From Embleya scabrispora (GTDB lineage Bacteria > Actinomycetota > Actinomycetes > Streptomycetales > Streptomycetaceae): DNA of 64,000 nucleotides. Each line of letters opens with the position of its first letter. Position 1 is the first letter of the stretch. The notes beneath the pieces were generated by a model that worked only from the letters and a program-made list of their open reading frames with translations, was not told the origin of the DNA and searched no databases. Positions 1 to 9,689 of this stretch are shown here, piece after piece. Where the stretch lies: positions 1,178,001-1,242,000 of the forward strand of contig NZ_MWQN01000001.1 in assembly GCF_002024165.1 (NCBI RefSeq), in the 5' to 3' direction. A program made the position numbers and the translations under genes.

Positions 1-314
1 GCGTCTCCCTGGACGAGATGGTGGACTGGCTGATCGCCGCCGGGCACCCGATCCGCCGGTTCGCCGACTACGAGCAGTGGCGCATGCGCTTCGAGGCGGC
101 GCTGCGCGGGCTGCCCGAGGAGCGGCGGCGAGGCTCGCTGCTCCCGCTGCTCCCGGCCTACGCCCGACCGAGCGAACCGCGACCGGCCGGCGCCGTCCCC
201 AACGCCCGCTTCACCGCCGCGCTTGCCGCCGTCGGCGGCGAGCCCGTCCCGTCCATCACACCGGACTACCTCGCCAAGTGTGTCGCCGACCTGCGCGGCC
301 TCGACCTCCTGTGA
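1..314 (+). CDS. C-terminus of a thioester-reductase domain (NRPS or carboxylic acid reductase), 5' truncated
   Basis: Only the last ~103 residues are in the window; the frame is open from base 3 and stops at 312-314. The pattern of a Trp-x-x-Arg-Phe segment, an Ala-Leu-x-x-Leu-Pro stretch and a terminal Tyr-x-x-K...Asp-Leu-x-x-Leu-x-Leu is typical of the end of SDR-type thioester reductase domains that release NRPS or CAR products as aldehydes or alcohols. The catalytic part is off the left edge, so this is a family-level reading. It is followed 19 bp later by the 3' end of a convergent oxidoreductase gene. If it closes an NRPS, it could belong with the 3-hydroxyanthranilate pathway to its right. 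Confidence 0.55.
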   Translation, partial: VSLDEMVDWLIAAGHPIRRFADYEQWRMRFEAALRGLPEERRRGSLLPLLPAYARPSEPRPAGAVPNARFTAALAAVGGEPVPSITPDYLAKCVADLRGLDLL

Positions 315-332
315 GGCGGGGCGGCGTCCGGT

Positions 333-1313
333 TCAGCCGCCGGGCAGGAGCACCACACGTCTGCCGTGCAACCGGCCCTGTTCCATCCGCCGATGCATCT
401 CGGCGGCGGCGCTCAGCGGTTGTTGCTCGAGCGTACGGGCCCGGAGTCGGCCGTTCGCCAGGAGGCGGTTGATCGTGCCCGCCGCCTCGGCGAGTTCGCC
501 GGACGTGGCATGCGAGATGACGAAGCCGGCGATCGAACAGTCCTTCATGTAGAGGCGGCGCACCGGCACCACCGGATCGGTGCCGGTCGCCGCCAGGACG
601 ACGACCCGGCCGCGCGGGGCGAGCAGCTCGACCGCCTCGGTCAGGTCGTTGCGGCCGGAGCAGTCCAGGTGCACGTCGACTCCGCCGGGGCAGGCGGCGG
701 CGATCAGGTCGAGGAGCTTCGGGTCCCGGTAGTCGAAGGCCGCGTCGGCGCCCAGGGCCCGGCAGTGGTGGAGATCCGCGGCGGCGGCGGTGGCGATCAC
801 CCGGGCCCCGGCGTCGACGGCCAGGGTCACCATGGCGCTGCCGACGTTCCCGGCCGCGCCGAGCACCAGGACCGTGTCGCCGGCGGTGACCCGGCCGTGG
901 GTGAACAGGGCCAGATACGCGGTGGCGGCGGGATGTACCACGGCGACCGCCGCCGTCGGGTCGACACCCGCCGGGAGGGGGTAGAGCCGGTCGGCGGCCA
1001 CCACCGCCTGTTCGGCCGCCGCACCCGGCCGCCCGCCGTGGCCGAGGCTGTTGGCCCACACGAGATCGCCGACAGTGAAGCCCGGCGCACCCGGCCCGGC
1101 CGCTGCCACCGTGCCGACCAGGTCGCGGCTGATCACCAGCGGAAACCCGACGGGCGTGCGGAAGACCCCGGAACGAAGCAGGATGTCGACCGGGTTGACG
1201 GTGGTGCCGAGGACGTCCACCAGGACATCGGTCGGCCCCGGTGTGGGCGCCGGGAGTTCGCCGTAGCGGATGTTCTCCGCCGGTCCGAGCGAGTCGATGA
1301 AGGCTGCGCGCAT
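333..1313 (-). CDS. Medium-chain dehydrogenase/reductase, quinone-oxidoreductase-like
   Basis: This 326-aa zinc-independent MDR protein has an N-terminal GroES-like domain (about 1-125, with the TVNPVDILLR segment) followed by a Rossmann domain with the nucleotide loop GAAGNVG at 152-158. It lacks the structural and catalytic zinc ligands of alcohol dehydrogenases, so NADPH-dependent reduction of a quinone or enone is the likely chemistry. The ATG at 1313 is preceded by GAGAATTCGAG. The gene is convergent with the left-edge reductase and lies downstream of the pseudo-transposase in the same direction. Membership in the biosynthetic cluster is plausible but not shown. Confidence 0.8.
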   Translation of the reverse strand: MRAAFIDSLGPAENIRYGELPAPTPGPTDVLVDVLGTTVNPVDILLRSGVFRTPVGFPLVISRDLVGTVAAAGPGAPGFTVGDLVWANSLGHGGRPGAAAEQAVVAADRLYPLPAGVDPTAAVAVVHPAATAYLALFTHGRVTAGDTVLVLGAAGNVGSAMVTLAVDAGARVIATAAAADLHHCRALGADAAFDYRDPKLLDLIAAACPGGVDVHLDCSGRNDLTEAVELLAPRGRVVVLAATGTDPVVPVRRLYMKDCSIAGFVISHATSGELAEAAGTINRLLANGRLRARTLEQQPLSAAAEMHRRMEQGRLHGRRVVLLPGG

Positions 1314-1569
1314 GTGCTCGAATTCTCCGGTCCGGTCGGGGTGGTTCGGGCTCGCCCGATCTTCGGGCCCGCCCGATGTGGCGGGCCGGCCCGGTGTTCC
1401 TGTTCGTCCGGTGTCCGCCCGCGCGCCGTTCCATGCCGAAGCACCGGCGGCCGGGTGTGTGCCGTGGCCGCCTGCGCGCCGGCGGCGCCGGGACCTTCCG
1501 CGGGGCCGCCTCGGGAGCGAACGCGTGGGAGTACCGGCGCCGGCGGCGCGGCGGTGGATCGGCCGTACG

Positions 1570-2790
1570 TCAGGCGATGCTCAGCTTGTGCTCGGCGAGT
1601 TCGGTGACCGCGTGTGCGACCGAGGCGAGGGTGGCGTGTCGGTGCCAGCCCGCGAACGATCGTCCGGCGAAGTCCCGGATCCCCACCTGCTCGGCGCGCG
1701 GCATGCCCAGGCTTTCCACCCGCCGACTGAGCCGGATCAGGCGCAGCAGCGAGGCGTGGTCGGCGTTGGTCAGATCGGTCAGCCACAGCTCCGCCGGCCA
1801 TTGTCCGCCGATGCCGCCGACGCCGAGCAACAGGAAGTCCCCGATTCCGCTGCGGGAACGGCGCGTTCCGTCGGGGACGGCCGGCAGTCGGACCCGGACG
1901 GTGGCGACGAGTTCGGCGGCCTCGTCGGTGCCGGACGGAATGAGGAACATGCGCTTCCGGCCGACCTTGACGAGCCGTGCGATCCGGCTTGCCTGGAGGG
2001 GTTCGTCGCCCCACCCCGGTAAAGCCGGGTCGGCGGGGAGCAGCCAGGTGTCCTCGGCGACTTTGGATATGTGCGACACGCCCGCCGCACTCAGCTTCGA
2101 GACGACGCCGATGCCGTCCAGCCGCTCCGCATTCAACACCACCGGACAATCCGGTATTCGATGCCGCATGGCGGTTTCCAGATATGCCCGGACCATCGAA
2201 TCCTCCGGCGTGTCGTAGCCCGTCTCGGGCCCGGACGGGTCCCGTTCGCCCCGGCCGCGCGGCCTCGTGGGGGGCAGGTGCAGCCGCCAGTTGACCGGGC
2301 TCGCCGTGGTGGCGGACACCGCCCACACGCCGACCACCTGCTGCGCGGTCACCGCCTGTCCCCGCTCCCAGGAAAAGGTCCTGGCGACCCCGACGGAGTG
2401 GGTACCCGACTTCGGAATGATCATCGGCTGCAACACGCAGGCATGGGGGGACGTGTGCCGGGCGAGATAACGCCCGAGCGCCTCTCGCATCGGCTCCCAG
2501 TCCCACGTGGAGTCGTTGATGAAATGGTGCAGTCCCTGGTCGTTGACCTGCTTTCCGAGAAAGGCGGCGATATTCCGAACGGACTTCCGTCCCGGAGCAC
2601 CGAGCAATCCGCGGAGATACATGACACCTTTACGTCGTTGATCCGCCCTGGGCAGGGAGGCGAAAACAATCGGGGACACCTCGGCGACCAAACGATCGAG
2701 GGTCACCTTCCTGGCCGCCTCGGAATCCGGGCCACGGTCGGCGAACTTTGGCAGGCATGCATGATTCGGGCTGCCGTTGGCGAGCGCCAT
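1570..2790 (-). CDS. IS701-like transposase homologue, apparently catalytically inactive
   Basis: The 406-aa protein has the length and layout of IS701-family (DDE_5) transposases, including a clear HSVGVARTF block at about 131-139. The two family aspartates are missing: the usual Asp-Asp-Thr-Gly-Phe before HSVGVA reads QPMIIPKSGT (121-130), and the usual Ala-Asp-x-x-Tyr-Gly block reads LNAERLDGIG (219-228). The frame is intact and no terminal inverted repeats were seen. The ATG at 2790 has AGGAG 5 bp upstream; a GTG at 2796 is also in frame. An intact but active-site-free transposase next to a biosynthetic cluster suggests a domesticated DNA-binding protein. That role is inference. Confidence 0.7.
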   Translation of the reverse strand: MALANGSPNHACLPKFADRGPDSEAARKVTLDRLVAEVSPIVFASLPRADQRRKGVMYLRGLLGAPGRKSVRNIAAFLGKQVNDQGLHHFINDSTWDWEPMREALGRYLARHTSPHACVLQPMIIPKSGTHSVGVARTFSWERGQAVTAQQVVGVWAVSATTASPVNWRLHLPPTRPRGRGERDPSGPETGYDTPEDSMVRAYLETAMRHRIPDCPVVLNAERLDGIGVVSKLSAAGVSHISKVAEDTWLLPADPALPGWGDEPLQASRIARLVKVGRKRMFLIPSGTDEAAELVATVRVRLPAVPDGTRRSRSGIGDFLLLGVGGIGGQWPAELWLTDLTNADHASLLRLIRLSRRVESLGMPRAEQVGIRDFAGRSFAGWHRHATLASVAHAVTELAEHKLSIA

Positions 2791-3624
2791 TACCACTCCT
2801 GTTGCTGGACGGACAGTTTACTTCCGAAGGAAATCGGCAACGAAAAACGGCAGCCCGAAAGGCACGACGAGGCATGGTTGTGACACGCCGCGCGAGGGCG
2901 TCGTCGTCGAGGGCGAGATCGGATGCGAAAGGCGAGAGCGAGGGGCGGAGGTGGGGCGGGGGTGGGATGCACGGAATGCGGGGGGGCGCGACCGCCCGCG
3001 ACCCGGGGTACGCAGACCCCGGCGGCGCGTCGAGGCAGCCGGGCACCCGGACCGCTGCGGCGGACTGCACGTCAGGCGGGACGGGATCGTCGGGCGGTAC
3101 GCCGCAGGTACTGCCGCCGGCGGCGTACGAGGGCGCGGGGCGGCGCGCGGACTCGCCCCGGGAGGGCCGGCTAGCGCGTCCGAATTCTTCCGGCGATCAT
3201 GGCTCGACAACCAATACGGGTCGTTGGGGGAAATAAACCGACGGGTTTCTCGGCCCCGCTGCCACGATCGGGCCCGGCGACCTTTCCGGGTCGTGGAGCC
3301 GTCCGCTCGTATTCATTGATCCCCCTTCATCCGGTCGACCGATCGAGGGCCGCACCGGGACTTCCGGCAATGCCGTGGTGCCGCGGACCCGCATCCGCCG
3401 CACCCGACCTGCTGCCGTTTTCAGGTCAATGCGGTTCGAATTTAATCGCACGGTCGTTCGCCGGCAAGGTCGAGGCGCGGTCAGACTGGTCATCACCGGG
3501 TCAGGCCGGTCAGCGTTGCGGTCGGCTGCGCGCCGATAGTGCACGGCGTGTAATTTTCCCGAAACATACGAGCCGAGAACCCGGAAAGCGGGAATATTGT
3601 TGCGCGGACAATACCCGGGTACCG
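2791..3624. other. Non-coding stretch upstream of the IS701-like gene
   Basis: About 830 bp with no convincing gene. The part nearest the pseudo-transposase is very GC-rich; 3180-3600 is distinctly AT-richer and probably holds the promoter for the minus-strand gene. Open frames here lack ribosome sites and recognisable domains. Confidence 0.5.
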
Positions 3625-3651
3625 GCCGGTCGGCGGGGGGCGCCGACCGGC
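3625..3651 (-). terminator. Hairpin terminator of the core operon
   Basis: A perfect 11-bp inverted repeat (GCCGGTCGGCG, loop GGGGG, then its complement) begins 10 bp after the stop of the lyase gene, the last gene of the core operon. There is no T-tract, as is usual for actinobacterial terminators. Confidence 0.65.
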
Positions 3652-3661
3652 TCGGGCCCGC

Positions 3662-5047
3662 TCAGTCCCGGGGGTCCGCGCGCAGGGACCGCTCGACCAG
3701 GTCGGCGGCGGCGCCGGTGTAGCCGGCCGGGTCGCAGAGCCGGGTCAGCTCGGCGGTGTCGAGATGCTCGGCCACTTCGGGCAGGCTCGCGAGGTGGTCG
3801 GCGAGCGGGCGGCCCAGCCGGTCGGCCGCCTCGACGGCGCGGGTGAGCAGCGCCGCGGCGGCAGGCTTGCCCAGGTGCGCGGCCAGCACGCCGGCGACCC
3901 GTTCGGCGACGATCGCGCCGCCGGTGAGAGCGAGATTGGCGCGCATGCGCTCGGGCCGCACGACCAGGCCCTCGGCCAACTCCACGGCGGTGTGTGCGGC
4001 GCCGCCGGTCAGCCGCAGGCACTCGCGCAGCGGTTGCCACTCCGCGTGCCAGGCACCACCCGAGCGCTCGTCCTCGGCGAGCATGCACTGGGTCAACACG
4101 GCGGCCTGCGCGGGTACTTGCAGCGCGGCGCTGCGGATCAGCGTGGCCAGTACCGGATTGCGCTTCTGCGGCATGGCCGAGGAGGCACCCCGCCCGGGCA
4201 CGTGCGGCTCGACCACCTCGCCGACCTCGGTCCGGGTCGACGACTGCACGTCGACCGCGAACTTGCCCAGGGCGCCGGCGGTATGCGCCCAGGCCGCGCC
4301 GACGTCGGCGATCGGCGTACGCAGCGCATGCCACGGCAACACCTGTACACACAGGCCGGTTTCCGCGGCGAACGCGGCCACCAGCCGCTCCGGGTCGGCG
4401 CCCGCCTCGACGTAGCCGGCCAGGGTGCCGGCCGCACCGCCGAGCGAGACCGGCAGCCCGTTCGACACCGAGGCCACCCGCCGATCGGCGTCCAGGACCA
4501 GCCGCCGCCAACCCGCGGCCTTGAGCCCGAACGTGGTCGGCACCGCGTGCAGCGCGAGCGTACGCCCGGCCACCGGCGTGTCGCGGTGGCGCCGGGCGAG
4601 GGCGCCCAGGGCCTCGGCCACCCGGGCCAGGTCCGCGCGCAGCAGCGTCGCCGCGCGCCGCGCCACCAGCATCGCGGCGGTGTCGAGGATGTCCTGACTG
4701 GTGGAACCCAGATGCACGTGGCGGGCGGCGTGCGGATCGATCGCGGACACCACCCGGGTCAGCGCCCGAACCAGGGCGACGACCGGATTGGCGCTCTCGC
4801 GCGCGTCCACCGCCAGGGCCCGCAGGTCGAACCGGTCGGCGTGCGCGGCGGACGTGATCACCTCGGCCGCCGAGGCCGGCACCAGCCCGAGCGCGGCCTG
4901 CGCCCGGGCCAACGCGGCCTCGGCGTCCAGCATCGCCTGCAACCACGCCGCGTCGCCGACCGCGGCCTCCACCGGCGTGCCCGCGCGCACCGGCGACAAC
5001 AACCCGGCGTCCACGTACGAAAGTCGCCCGGCCGCGGCGCCGGTCAC
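3662..5047 (-). CDS. Aspartase/fumarase-superfamily lyase, candidate nitrosuccinate lyase (CreD-like)
   Basis: 461 aa, the usual length for the superfamily. Three conserved regions are visible: GSTSQDILDTA (114-124), GRTLALHAVPTTFG (161-174) and the signature GASSAMPQKRNP (287-298) with the mobile-loop serine. By sequence alone it would be called 3-carboxy-cis,cis-muconate cycloisomerase or adenylosuccinate lyase, but no protocatechuate or purine genes are nearby. Its GTG start overlaps by 4 bp the stop of a large FAD monooxygenase gene. That pairing matches CreE/CreD of cremeomycin biosynthesis, where the lyase splits nitrosuccinate to nitrous acid and fumarate. The superfamily is certain; the CreD role is inferred from context. 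Confidence 0.72.
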   Translation of the reverse strand: MTGAAAGRLSYVDAGLLSPVRAGTPVEAAVGDAAWLQAMLDAEAALARAQAALGLVPASAAEVITSAAHADRFDLRALAVDARESANPVVALVRALTRVVSAIDPHAARHVHLGSTSQDILDTAAMLVARRAATLLRADLARVAEALGALARRHRDTPVAGRTLALHAVPTTFGLKAAGWRRLVLDADRRVASVSNGLPVSLGGAAGTLAGYVEAGADPERLVAAFAAETGLCVQVLPWHALRTPIADVGAAWAHTAGALGKFAVDVQSSTRTEVGEVVEPHVPGRGASSAMPQKRNPVLATLIRSAALQVPAQAAVLTQCMLAEDERSGGAWHAEWQPLRECLRLTGGAAHTAVELAEGLVVRPERMRANLALTGGAIVAERVAGVLAAHLGKPAAAALLTRAVEAADRLGRPLADHLASLPEVAEHLDTAELTRLCDPAGYTGAAADLVERSLRADPRD

Positions 5048-7029
5048 ACCACGACCTCGATGTGCTCGCCCTCGGTCGCCGCGTCGATCTCGACCCGGCT
5101 CGGGCCGAGCGCGAGCACCGCTCGCGCGATCGCGTCCGCGTCGGCGATGGTCACCGAGTCCACGCCGGGCCGGATCCCGGCCGCGGTGACCCAGTGCACC
5201 GCCTCGGTGGGCACGCCGTACGCGAAGCGCCTGGGGTGTGCCCGGCCGTGCGCGTCGATCACCCGGTACGGCCGTTCGGTCACCGCCAGCCCACCGGTCT
5301 CGTAGTCGTACTCGTCCTCGCCCGAACTCGGGATGCGAAAGGTCGTACACGACTCGGTGTGCAGCAGATGGCGCAGTAGCGGATCCGCGGTGCGCCGCAG
5401 GTCGGGTTCCGGCAACCGCGCCTCGATCAGGATCTGCGCCCGCACCGAGGGCCCGGGGACCGTGGTGGAGTCGGCGATGAAGGAGGGGGTGCGGGTGTCG
5501 ATCCGGATCCGGGTGTCCGGGCCGGTCAATTCGAGCACGCCGGCCTCGATCAACGCGATCATCTGCTCGATCCGTCGTGGTGGCGGGCCGATCGACAGGA
5601 ACGCGTTCAGGGGGGTGTACCAGCGCTCCAGCTCGTCGCGGTGCGACGCCCCGTCCAGGCCGCCCTGGTCGACCGCCAGGCGGACCTCGTTGCGCAGGTC
5701 GCGCAGGACGTCCAGGGCGGCCTTGAACGGCCCGCTGACGTTGCCCTGGCGGGCCTGGCGCACATCCTCGGTGAGATGTGCCAGGAGCCATGTGCGAAAC
5801 GCGTCCCGGTCGGCGAACTCCCGTCCCCGGAGCGGATCGGCGATCGTGTCCCAGCTCCAGCGATCCGCGAGCGCAATGCCCCGGTCGGCCAGGACGGTGT
5901 CACGCTCGGCCGGCCCGGCGGTCAGATACCGCTCGGCGAACTCGCCGCACTCGTCGCCCCGGCCGGCCCGCCGGAGCAGCGTCTCGTAGTAGACCGTCTC
6001 CACCTCGCGGGCGATCAGCGGCCACAGGTCCTGCTTGAAGGAGATCGGCGCGCCCCGGCGGGAGCGAGCACGCAGCCCGGCCACGTAGTGCGGGGTCAAC
6101 AGGCGCGGGAAGTAGCGGCCGTGCGCGCCCTTCTCGTTCTCGCCACGTGCCTGATAGGGCAGACCGCGCCGAGAACTGGCGTACAGAATCGGCTCGTTGC
6201 CGCTCGACCGGTACACCGTGCGGTCGTCGACCCGCTCGAACCGGCCGCCCCGGCCCAGGGTGAACAGCGCGAGGTAGTCGAAGAAGCACAGGCCCAGGCC
6301 GCGCAGCAGTACGGGCCGGCCGGGCGCGACGCCGTCGAGGTCGGCGTCGGCCGGGTTGGTCGGGGTGAGGTAGGTCAGGTGGTTGATCCGCGCCAGGCTG
6401 GCCGTGCGCTCCTCCCGGGGCGTGGGCCGCGCCGCCACGTGTCCCTGGGCGAGCACGACCGCGTCCAGGGAGTTCAGCCGGGTCCCGTTGGCCAGTCGCA
6501 CCCCCTGCGGCCCGCCGGGAAATCCGTGGGTGTCGGCCATGGCCACGGCGCGCGAGCGGTGCTCGCGGATCTCCACGTGCGCGGGCGCGCCGTCCCGGAT
6601 CCGCCGGAAGCAGTCGGCGAAGTACCAGCCGCACAGGGTCCGCGTGGGATAGTCGTTCGGCCCGAGCCGGCCCGCCTCGGCGAGCGTGGCCGGGTCGTAC
6701 CGGTCCGCCTCGACGCCTCCGGCCGCGTGCCGCAGTGCGAGGTCCGCGGCCCATTCGTACAGGCTCGGGCCCGGCTCGATCGGCCCGTCGATCCGCGACG
6801 CGGCGTCGGAGAAGACGGTGGTCTGCGAGGCGACCGTGTTGGTCAGCAGATGCCGCGACTGTTCCATCCGCCAGACCGCGCCGGCGCCGGGCGCGGCCGG
6901 GTCGACGACGTGCACGACCAGGCTCTCGTGCGTCGGCCGGGCACGTTCGTTGGCACACAGCCGCTCCAGCACGGACAGCCCACGAGGGCCGGTGCCGATG
7001 ATGGCGATCTCGTGTGGCGTGGTGTTCAC
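5044..7029 (-). CDS. FAD/NAD(P)-binding monooxygenase, candidate L-aspartate N-oxygenase (CreE-like)
   Basis: 661 aa. It starts with a dinucleotide-binding fold, IAIIGTGPRGLSVLERL at about 8-24, typical of the large NAD_binding_9 flavoprotein family. A second glycine-rich segment (VLLRGLGLCFFDY) lies in the middle. The family includes CreE/FzmM enzymes that oxidise the amino group of L-aspartate to nitrosuccinate with FAD, NADPH and oxygen. The GTG at 7029 overlaps the stop of the aminodeoxyisochorismate synthase (GTGA), and its stop overlaps the start of the lyase in the same way, so the three are probably translated together. The length and the adjacent lyase support a CreE-type role. Without an alignment it could be another large FAD oxygenase. 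Confidence 0.7.
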   Translation of the reverse strand: MNTTPHEIAIIGTGPRGLSVLERLCANERARPTHESLVVHVVDPAAPGAGAVWRMEQSRHLLTNTVASQTTVFSDAASRIDGPIEPGPSLYEWAADLALRHAAGGVEADRYDPATLAEAGRLGPNDYPTRTLCGWYFADCFRRIRDGAPAHVEIREHRSRAVAMADTHGFPGGPQGVRLANGTRLNSLDAVVLAQGHVAARPTPREERTASLARINHLTYLTPTNPADADLDGVAPGRPVLLRGLGLCFFDYLALFTLGRGGRFERVDDRTVYRSSGNEPILYASSRRGLPYQARGENEKGAHGRYFPRLLTPHYVAGLRARSRRGAPISFKQDLWPLIAREVETVYYETLLRRAGRGDECGEFAERYLTAGPAERDTVLADRGIALADRWSWDTIADPLRGREFADRDAFRTWLLAHLTEDVRQARQGNVSGPFKAALDVLRDLRNEVRLAVDQGGLDGASHRDELERWYTPLNAFLSIGPPPRRIEQMIALIEAGVLELTGPDTRIRIDTRTPSFIADSTTVPGPSVRAQILIEARLPEPDLRRTADPLLRHLLHTESCTTFRIPSSGEDEYDYETGGLAVTERPYRVIDAHGRAHPRRFAYGVPTEAVHWVTAAGIRPGVDSVTIADADAIARAVLALGPSRVEIDAATEGEHIEVVV

Positions 7030-8978
7030 GGATGCACCCCTTCCGCGCCCGGTGTCGACACGGTCGCGCGGTGTTGCCCGGCGTCGAGCACGTCGGCGAT
7101 CAACGTGCCCAGGATTCGGGCGCCGTCGCGGGTGAGCACCGACTCGGCGTGGAACTGCACGCCCGCGAAGTGTGGTCCGCGCAGCGCGTGTACCTCGTTG
7201 ACGCCGTCCTCGCGACAGATCTCCACCGGGCCGACGTCGGGCAGATACGCGCGGTCGAACGCGCTGCGGGCCACGAAACTGTTGTAGAACCCGACCCGTT
7301 CGGGGCGGCCGAACAGTTCGATGTTCTTTTGCACACCCTGATGCGGCGTCGCGCGCCGGCGCAGATCCAGGCCCAGTTGGTGGCTGAGCACCTGATGGCT
7401 CAGGCACACCGCGAGGAACGGAAGCCGCTCGGCCAGCAGTTGCTTGATGCCGTCGTGCAGGCGCACGATCCGCGGATCGCCGTGGTCCAGCGGATCGCCG
7501 GGTCCCGGGCCCATCACCACGAGGTCGTGATCGGCGAACGAGTACGGCTGGTCGTAGCCGCGCACGCTCACCCGCAGCCCGAGCGAGCGCAGTTGGTGTG
7601 CGATCATCGCGGTGAACGCGTCCTCGGCGTCGATCACCAGGACGTGCCTGCCGGCCAGGCTCGGGAACTCCCCCGCGTCGCTCCCGGGTCCGTCCAGCCA
7701 GAAGCGGGCCAGGTCGGTATTGCGCTCGCGCAGCGCGGCCCGTACCCGTGCGTGCCCGCCCAGGGAGCGCGCCGGCGCCGGCGCCGAACGCGGGGCGCCC
7801 AGCAGGCCGTTGGCCTTGACCCACGTCTCCGCCACCTCGGCGGCCGGTTGCGAATCGCGCACCAGCGTGGCGCCGACGGCGATGGCCATCCGCCCGGAGG
7901 CGTCGATGTCGGCGGTGCGGATCAGGATCGACGAGTCCAGCGTGTGTCGTCCGGCGCCGTCGCGGCCGAACAGCGCGAGCACCCCGGAGTAGTAGCCGCG
8001 GCCCTCCGGTTCGTACCGGGCGATCACCCGGGCGGCGCTCTCCACCGGACTGCCGGTGACCGTCGGCGCGAACAGCGTGGTGCGCAACACCTCGCGGATG
8101 TCGCGGTCGGTGCGCCCCTCGATGAAGTATTCGGTGTGCGCGAGCCGGGCCATCTCCTTGAGGAACGGGCCCACCACCCGCACGCCCCGGTCGCAGACCC
8201 GGGACATCATCTTGAGTTCCTCGTCCACGACCATGTACAGCTCGTAGGTCTCCTTGCGGTCGTGCAGGAAGTCCATGACGCCGGTCAGCGTGGGCCCGGA
8301 GGTGGGATACCGGTAGGTGCCGCTGATCGGATTCATCACCGCCACGCCCCGACGCAGGCTCAGGTGCAGTTCCGGGCTGGCGCCGACCAGGGTGCGGGCG
8401 CCGGTGTGCACCAGGAACGTCCAGTAGGCGCCGGATTCGTGCGCGAGCAGGCGGCGCAGGAACGCGGCGGCGGTAGCCGGGGTGTAGTCGGTGATGTCGG
8501 CGAGGAAGCGGCGCTTGAGCACGAAGTTCGCGCCCTCGCCGGCGCTGATCTCGTCGGTCAGCACGTCGGCGACCAACGCGGCGTAGGCGTCGTCGTCGAT
8601 GTCGAAGTGCCCGTCCGTCCAGTCGATCTCCGCGTCGGGCAGCCGGCCGAGCACGTCGGCGCGGGAGAGCGTGGCCTGCTCCCGGACGGTCAGCGTGACC
8701 AGTGGTGCGCCGTCGTCGGGCGCGGGCAGGCCGCGTTCGGCGAGTTGCCGGTACGGCAGCAGCGCCAGCACATCCGGGCCGGCCGGTCCCGACGGCGAGT
8801 CGGGGATGGGGATGTCGGCGACCCGCTCCACCACGCCGATGTCCCCGGTGAGGATCTCCACCCGGTCGCCGGCGGTGACCGTGGGGCGGTACAGCAGCGC
8901 GAACGGCGGCGGGTCGGCGGCCAGGACCCGTTCCAGCAGGGCCCGGGCCGAGTCCTCGGCCGGGGGTGTGCGGCTCAT
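7026..8978 (-). CDS. phzE: PhzE-like 2-amino-2-deoxyisochorismate synthase (fused TrpE-like and amidotransferase domains)
   Basis: 650 aa, with a chorismate-binding domain (to about residue 425) and a class I glutamine amidotransferase domain (about 455-640). The first has [19 protein letters not shown] and a [11 protein letters not shown] block. The second has the oxyanion strand MGPGPGDP, the nucleophile in [10 protein letters not shown], and the FHAESV His/Glu. The domain order and the CLSHQ nucleophile site are those of PhzE, which makes ADIC from chorismate and glutamine. The ATG at 8978 overlaps the isochorismatase stop. No PhzF, PhzB or PhzG is present, so ADIC goes to the aminobenzoate branch rather than to phenazines. 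Confidence 0.9.
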   Translation of the reverse strand: MSRTPPAEDSARALLERVLAADPPPFALLYRPTVTAGDRVEILTGDIGVVERVADIPIPDSPSGPAGPDVLALLPYRQLAERGLPAPDDGAPLVTLTVREQATLSRADVLGRLPDAEIDWTDGHFDIDDDAYAALVADVLTDEISAGEGANFVLKRRFLADITDYTPATAAAFLRRLLAHESGAYWTFLVHTGARTLVGASPELHLSLRRGVAVMNPISGTYRYPTSGPTLTGVMDFLHDRKETYELYMVVDEELKMMSRVCDRGVRVVGPFLKEMARLAHTEYFIEGRTDRDIREVLRTTLFAPTVTGSPVESAARVIARYEPEGRGYYSGVLALFGRDGAGRHTLDSSILIRTADIDASGRMAIAVGATLVRDSQPAAEVAETWVKANGLLGAPRSAPAPARSLGGHARVRAALRERNTDLARFWLDGPGSDAGEFPSLAGRHVLVIDAEDAFTAMIAHQLRSLGLRVSVRGYDQPYSFADHDLVVMGPGPGDPLDHGDPRIVRLHDGIKQLLAERLPFLAVCLSHQVLSHQLGLDLRRRATPHQGVQKNIELFGRPERVGFYNSFVARSAFDRAYLPDVGPVEICREDGVNEVHALRGPHFAGVQFHAESVLTRDGARILGTLIADVLDAGQHRATVSTPGAEGVHP

Positions 8979-9676
8979 CTCGCCGCCCCGATCCTCGTCG
9001 CCCGGACCCCGGCGGGCGACGCGTCCTGCGCGGCCGGCACGAGCGGGCCGTCGTCGGTGCGCAGCCCGCGGGTGGTGGCGACCACCGCGCACTGGAGGGC
9101 GGCGTATTCGAGGGCGAGCGCGTGGTCCGCCGCGGAGAAGTCGGCGACCGCGTCGGCGACCAGGAAGGTGCGGATGTCGTTGGTGAACGCGTCCACGGCG
9201 GTCATCAACACCCCGACGTGCGCGTAGATCCCGCAGACGACGAGTTGATCGCGGCCGCACGCGCGCATGCGCTCCAGCAGGTCGGAGCGGAAGAAGGCGC
9301 TGTAGCGCCACTTGGTGAGCAGCCAGTCCTCCGGACGCGGGGCCAACTCGTCCACGATGGCCCGGTCCTCGGCGGACACGCGCATGCCCGGACCCCAGAA
9401 GTCCAGGAGCAGGCCGCGCTGTTCGGCGGTCATGGATCCCGGCTGGGCGGTGAACGCGACGGGCATCCCGAGGTGGGCGCAGCGTTCGCGCAACAGCACG
9501 ATGTTGTCGATCAGTTCGCGGCGCTGGGCGGCGGCGAACGGGCGCACGAAGTAGCGCTGCATGTCGTGCACGAGCAGGACCGCGCGGTCCGGATCCACCG
9601 TCCATCGGGCGGTGTTGGCCGGCAGATCGCTCTCGCCGGGCAGCGGATATGGGGCAATGTCCGGGATACCGGGCAT
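8975..9676 (-). CDS. phzD: PhzD-like isochorismatase (ADIC to trans-2,3-dihydro-3-hydroxyanthranilate)
   Basis: 233 aa, very PhzD-like from the first residues ([14 protein letters not shown]). Catalytic positions are in place: Asp38 in [10 protein letters not shown], Lys121 in [10 protein letters not shown], and the cis-peptide segment CGIYAHVGV (147-155). It hydrolyses the vinyl ether of 2-amino-2-deoxyisochorismate, releasing pyruvate and DHHA. The start chosen is the ATG at 9676, preceded by GAGAGGA; an in-frame extension to 9712 adds residues not seen in the family. It sits 13 bp after the SDR and overlaps the PhzE-like gene by 4 bp. Confidence 0.9.
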   Translation of the reverse strand: MPGIPDIAPYPLPGESDLPANTARWTVDPDRAVLLVHDMQRYFVRPFAAAQRRELIDNIVLLRERCAHLGMPVAFTAQPGSMTAEQRGLLLDFWGPGMRVSAEDRAIVDELAPRPEDWLLTKWRYSAFFRSDLLERMRACGRDQLVVCGIYAHVGVLMTAVDAFTNDIRTFLVADAVADFSAADHALALEYAALQCAVVATTRGLRTDDGPLVPAAQDASPAGVRATRIGAAR

Positions 9677-9689
9677 GATCGCTATCCTC

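Noticed and set aside
3197-3544. 115-aa minus-strand gene between the lyase and the pseudo-transposase
   Set aside because: Low-complexity Arg/Pro sequence without a ribosome site, in the promoter-like AT-richer part.
3662-5047. Protocatechuate-pathway 3-carboxymuconate cycloisomerase
   Set aside because: The family similarity fits, but no pca genes are present, and operon coupling to a CreE-like flavoprotein favours a nitrosuccinate lyase.
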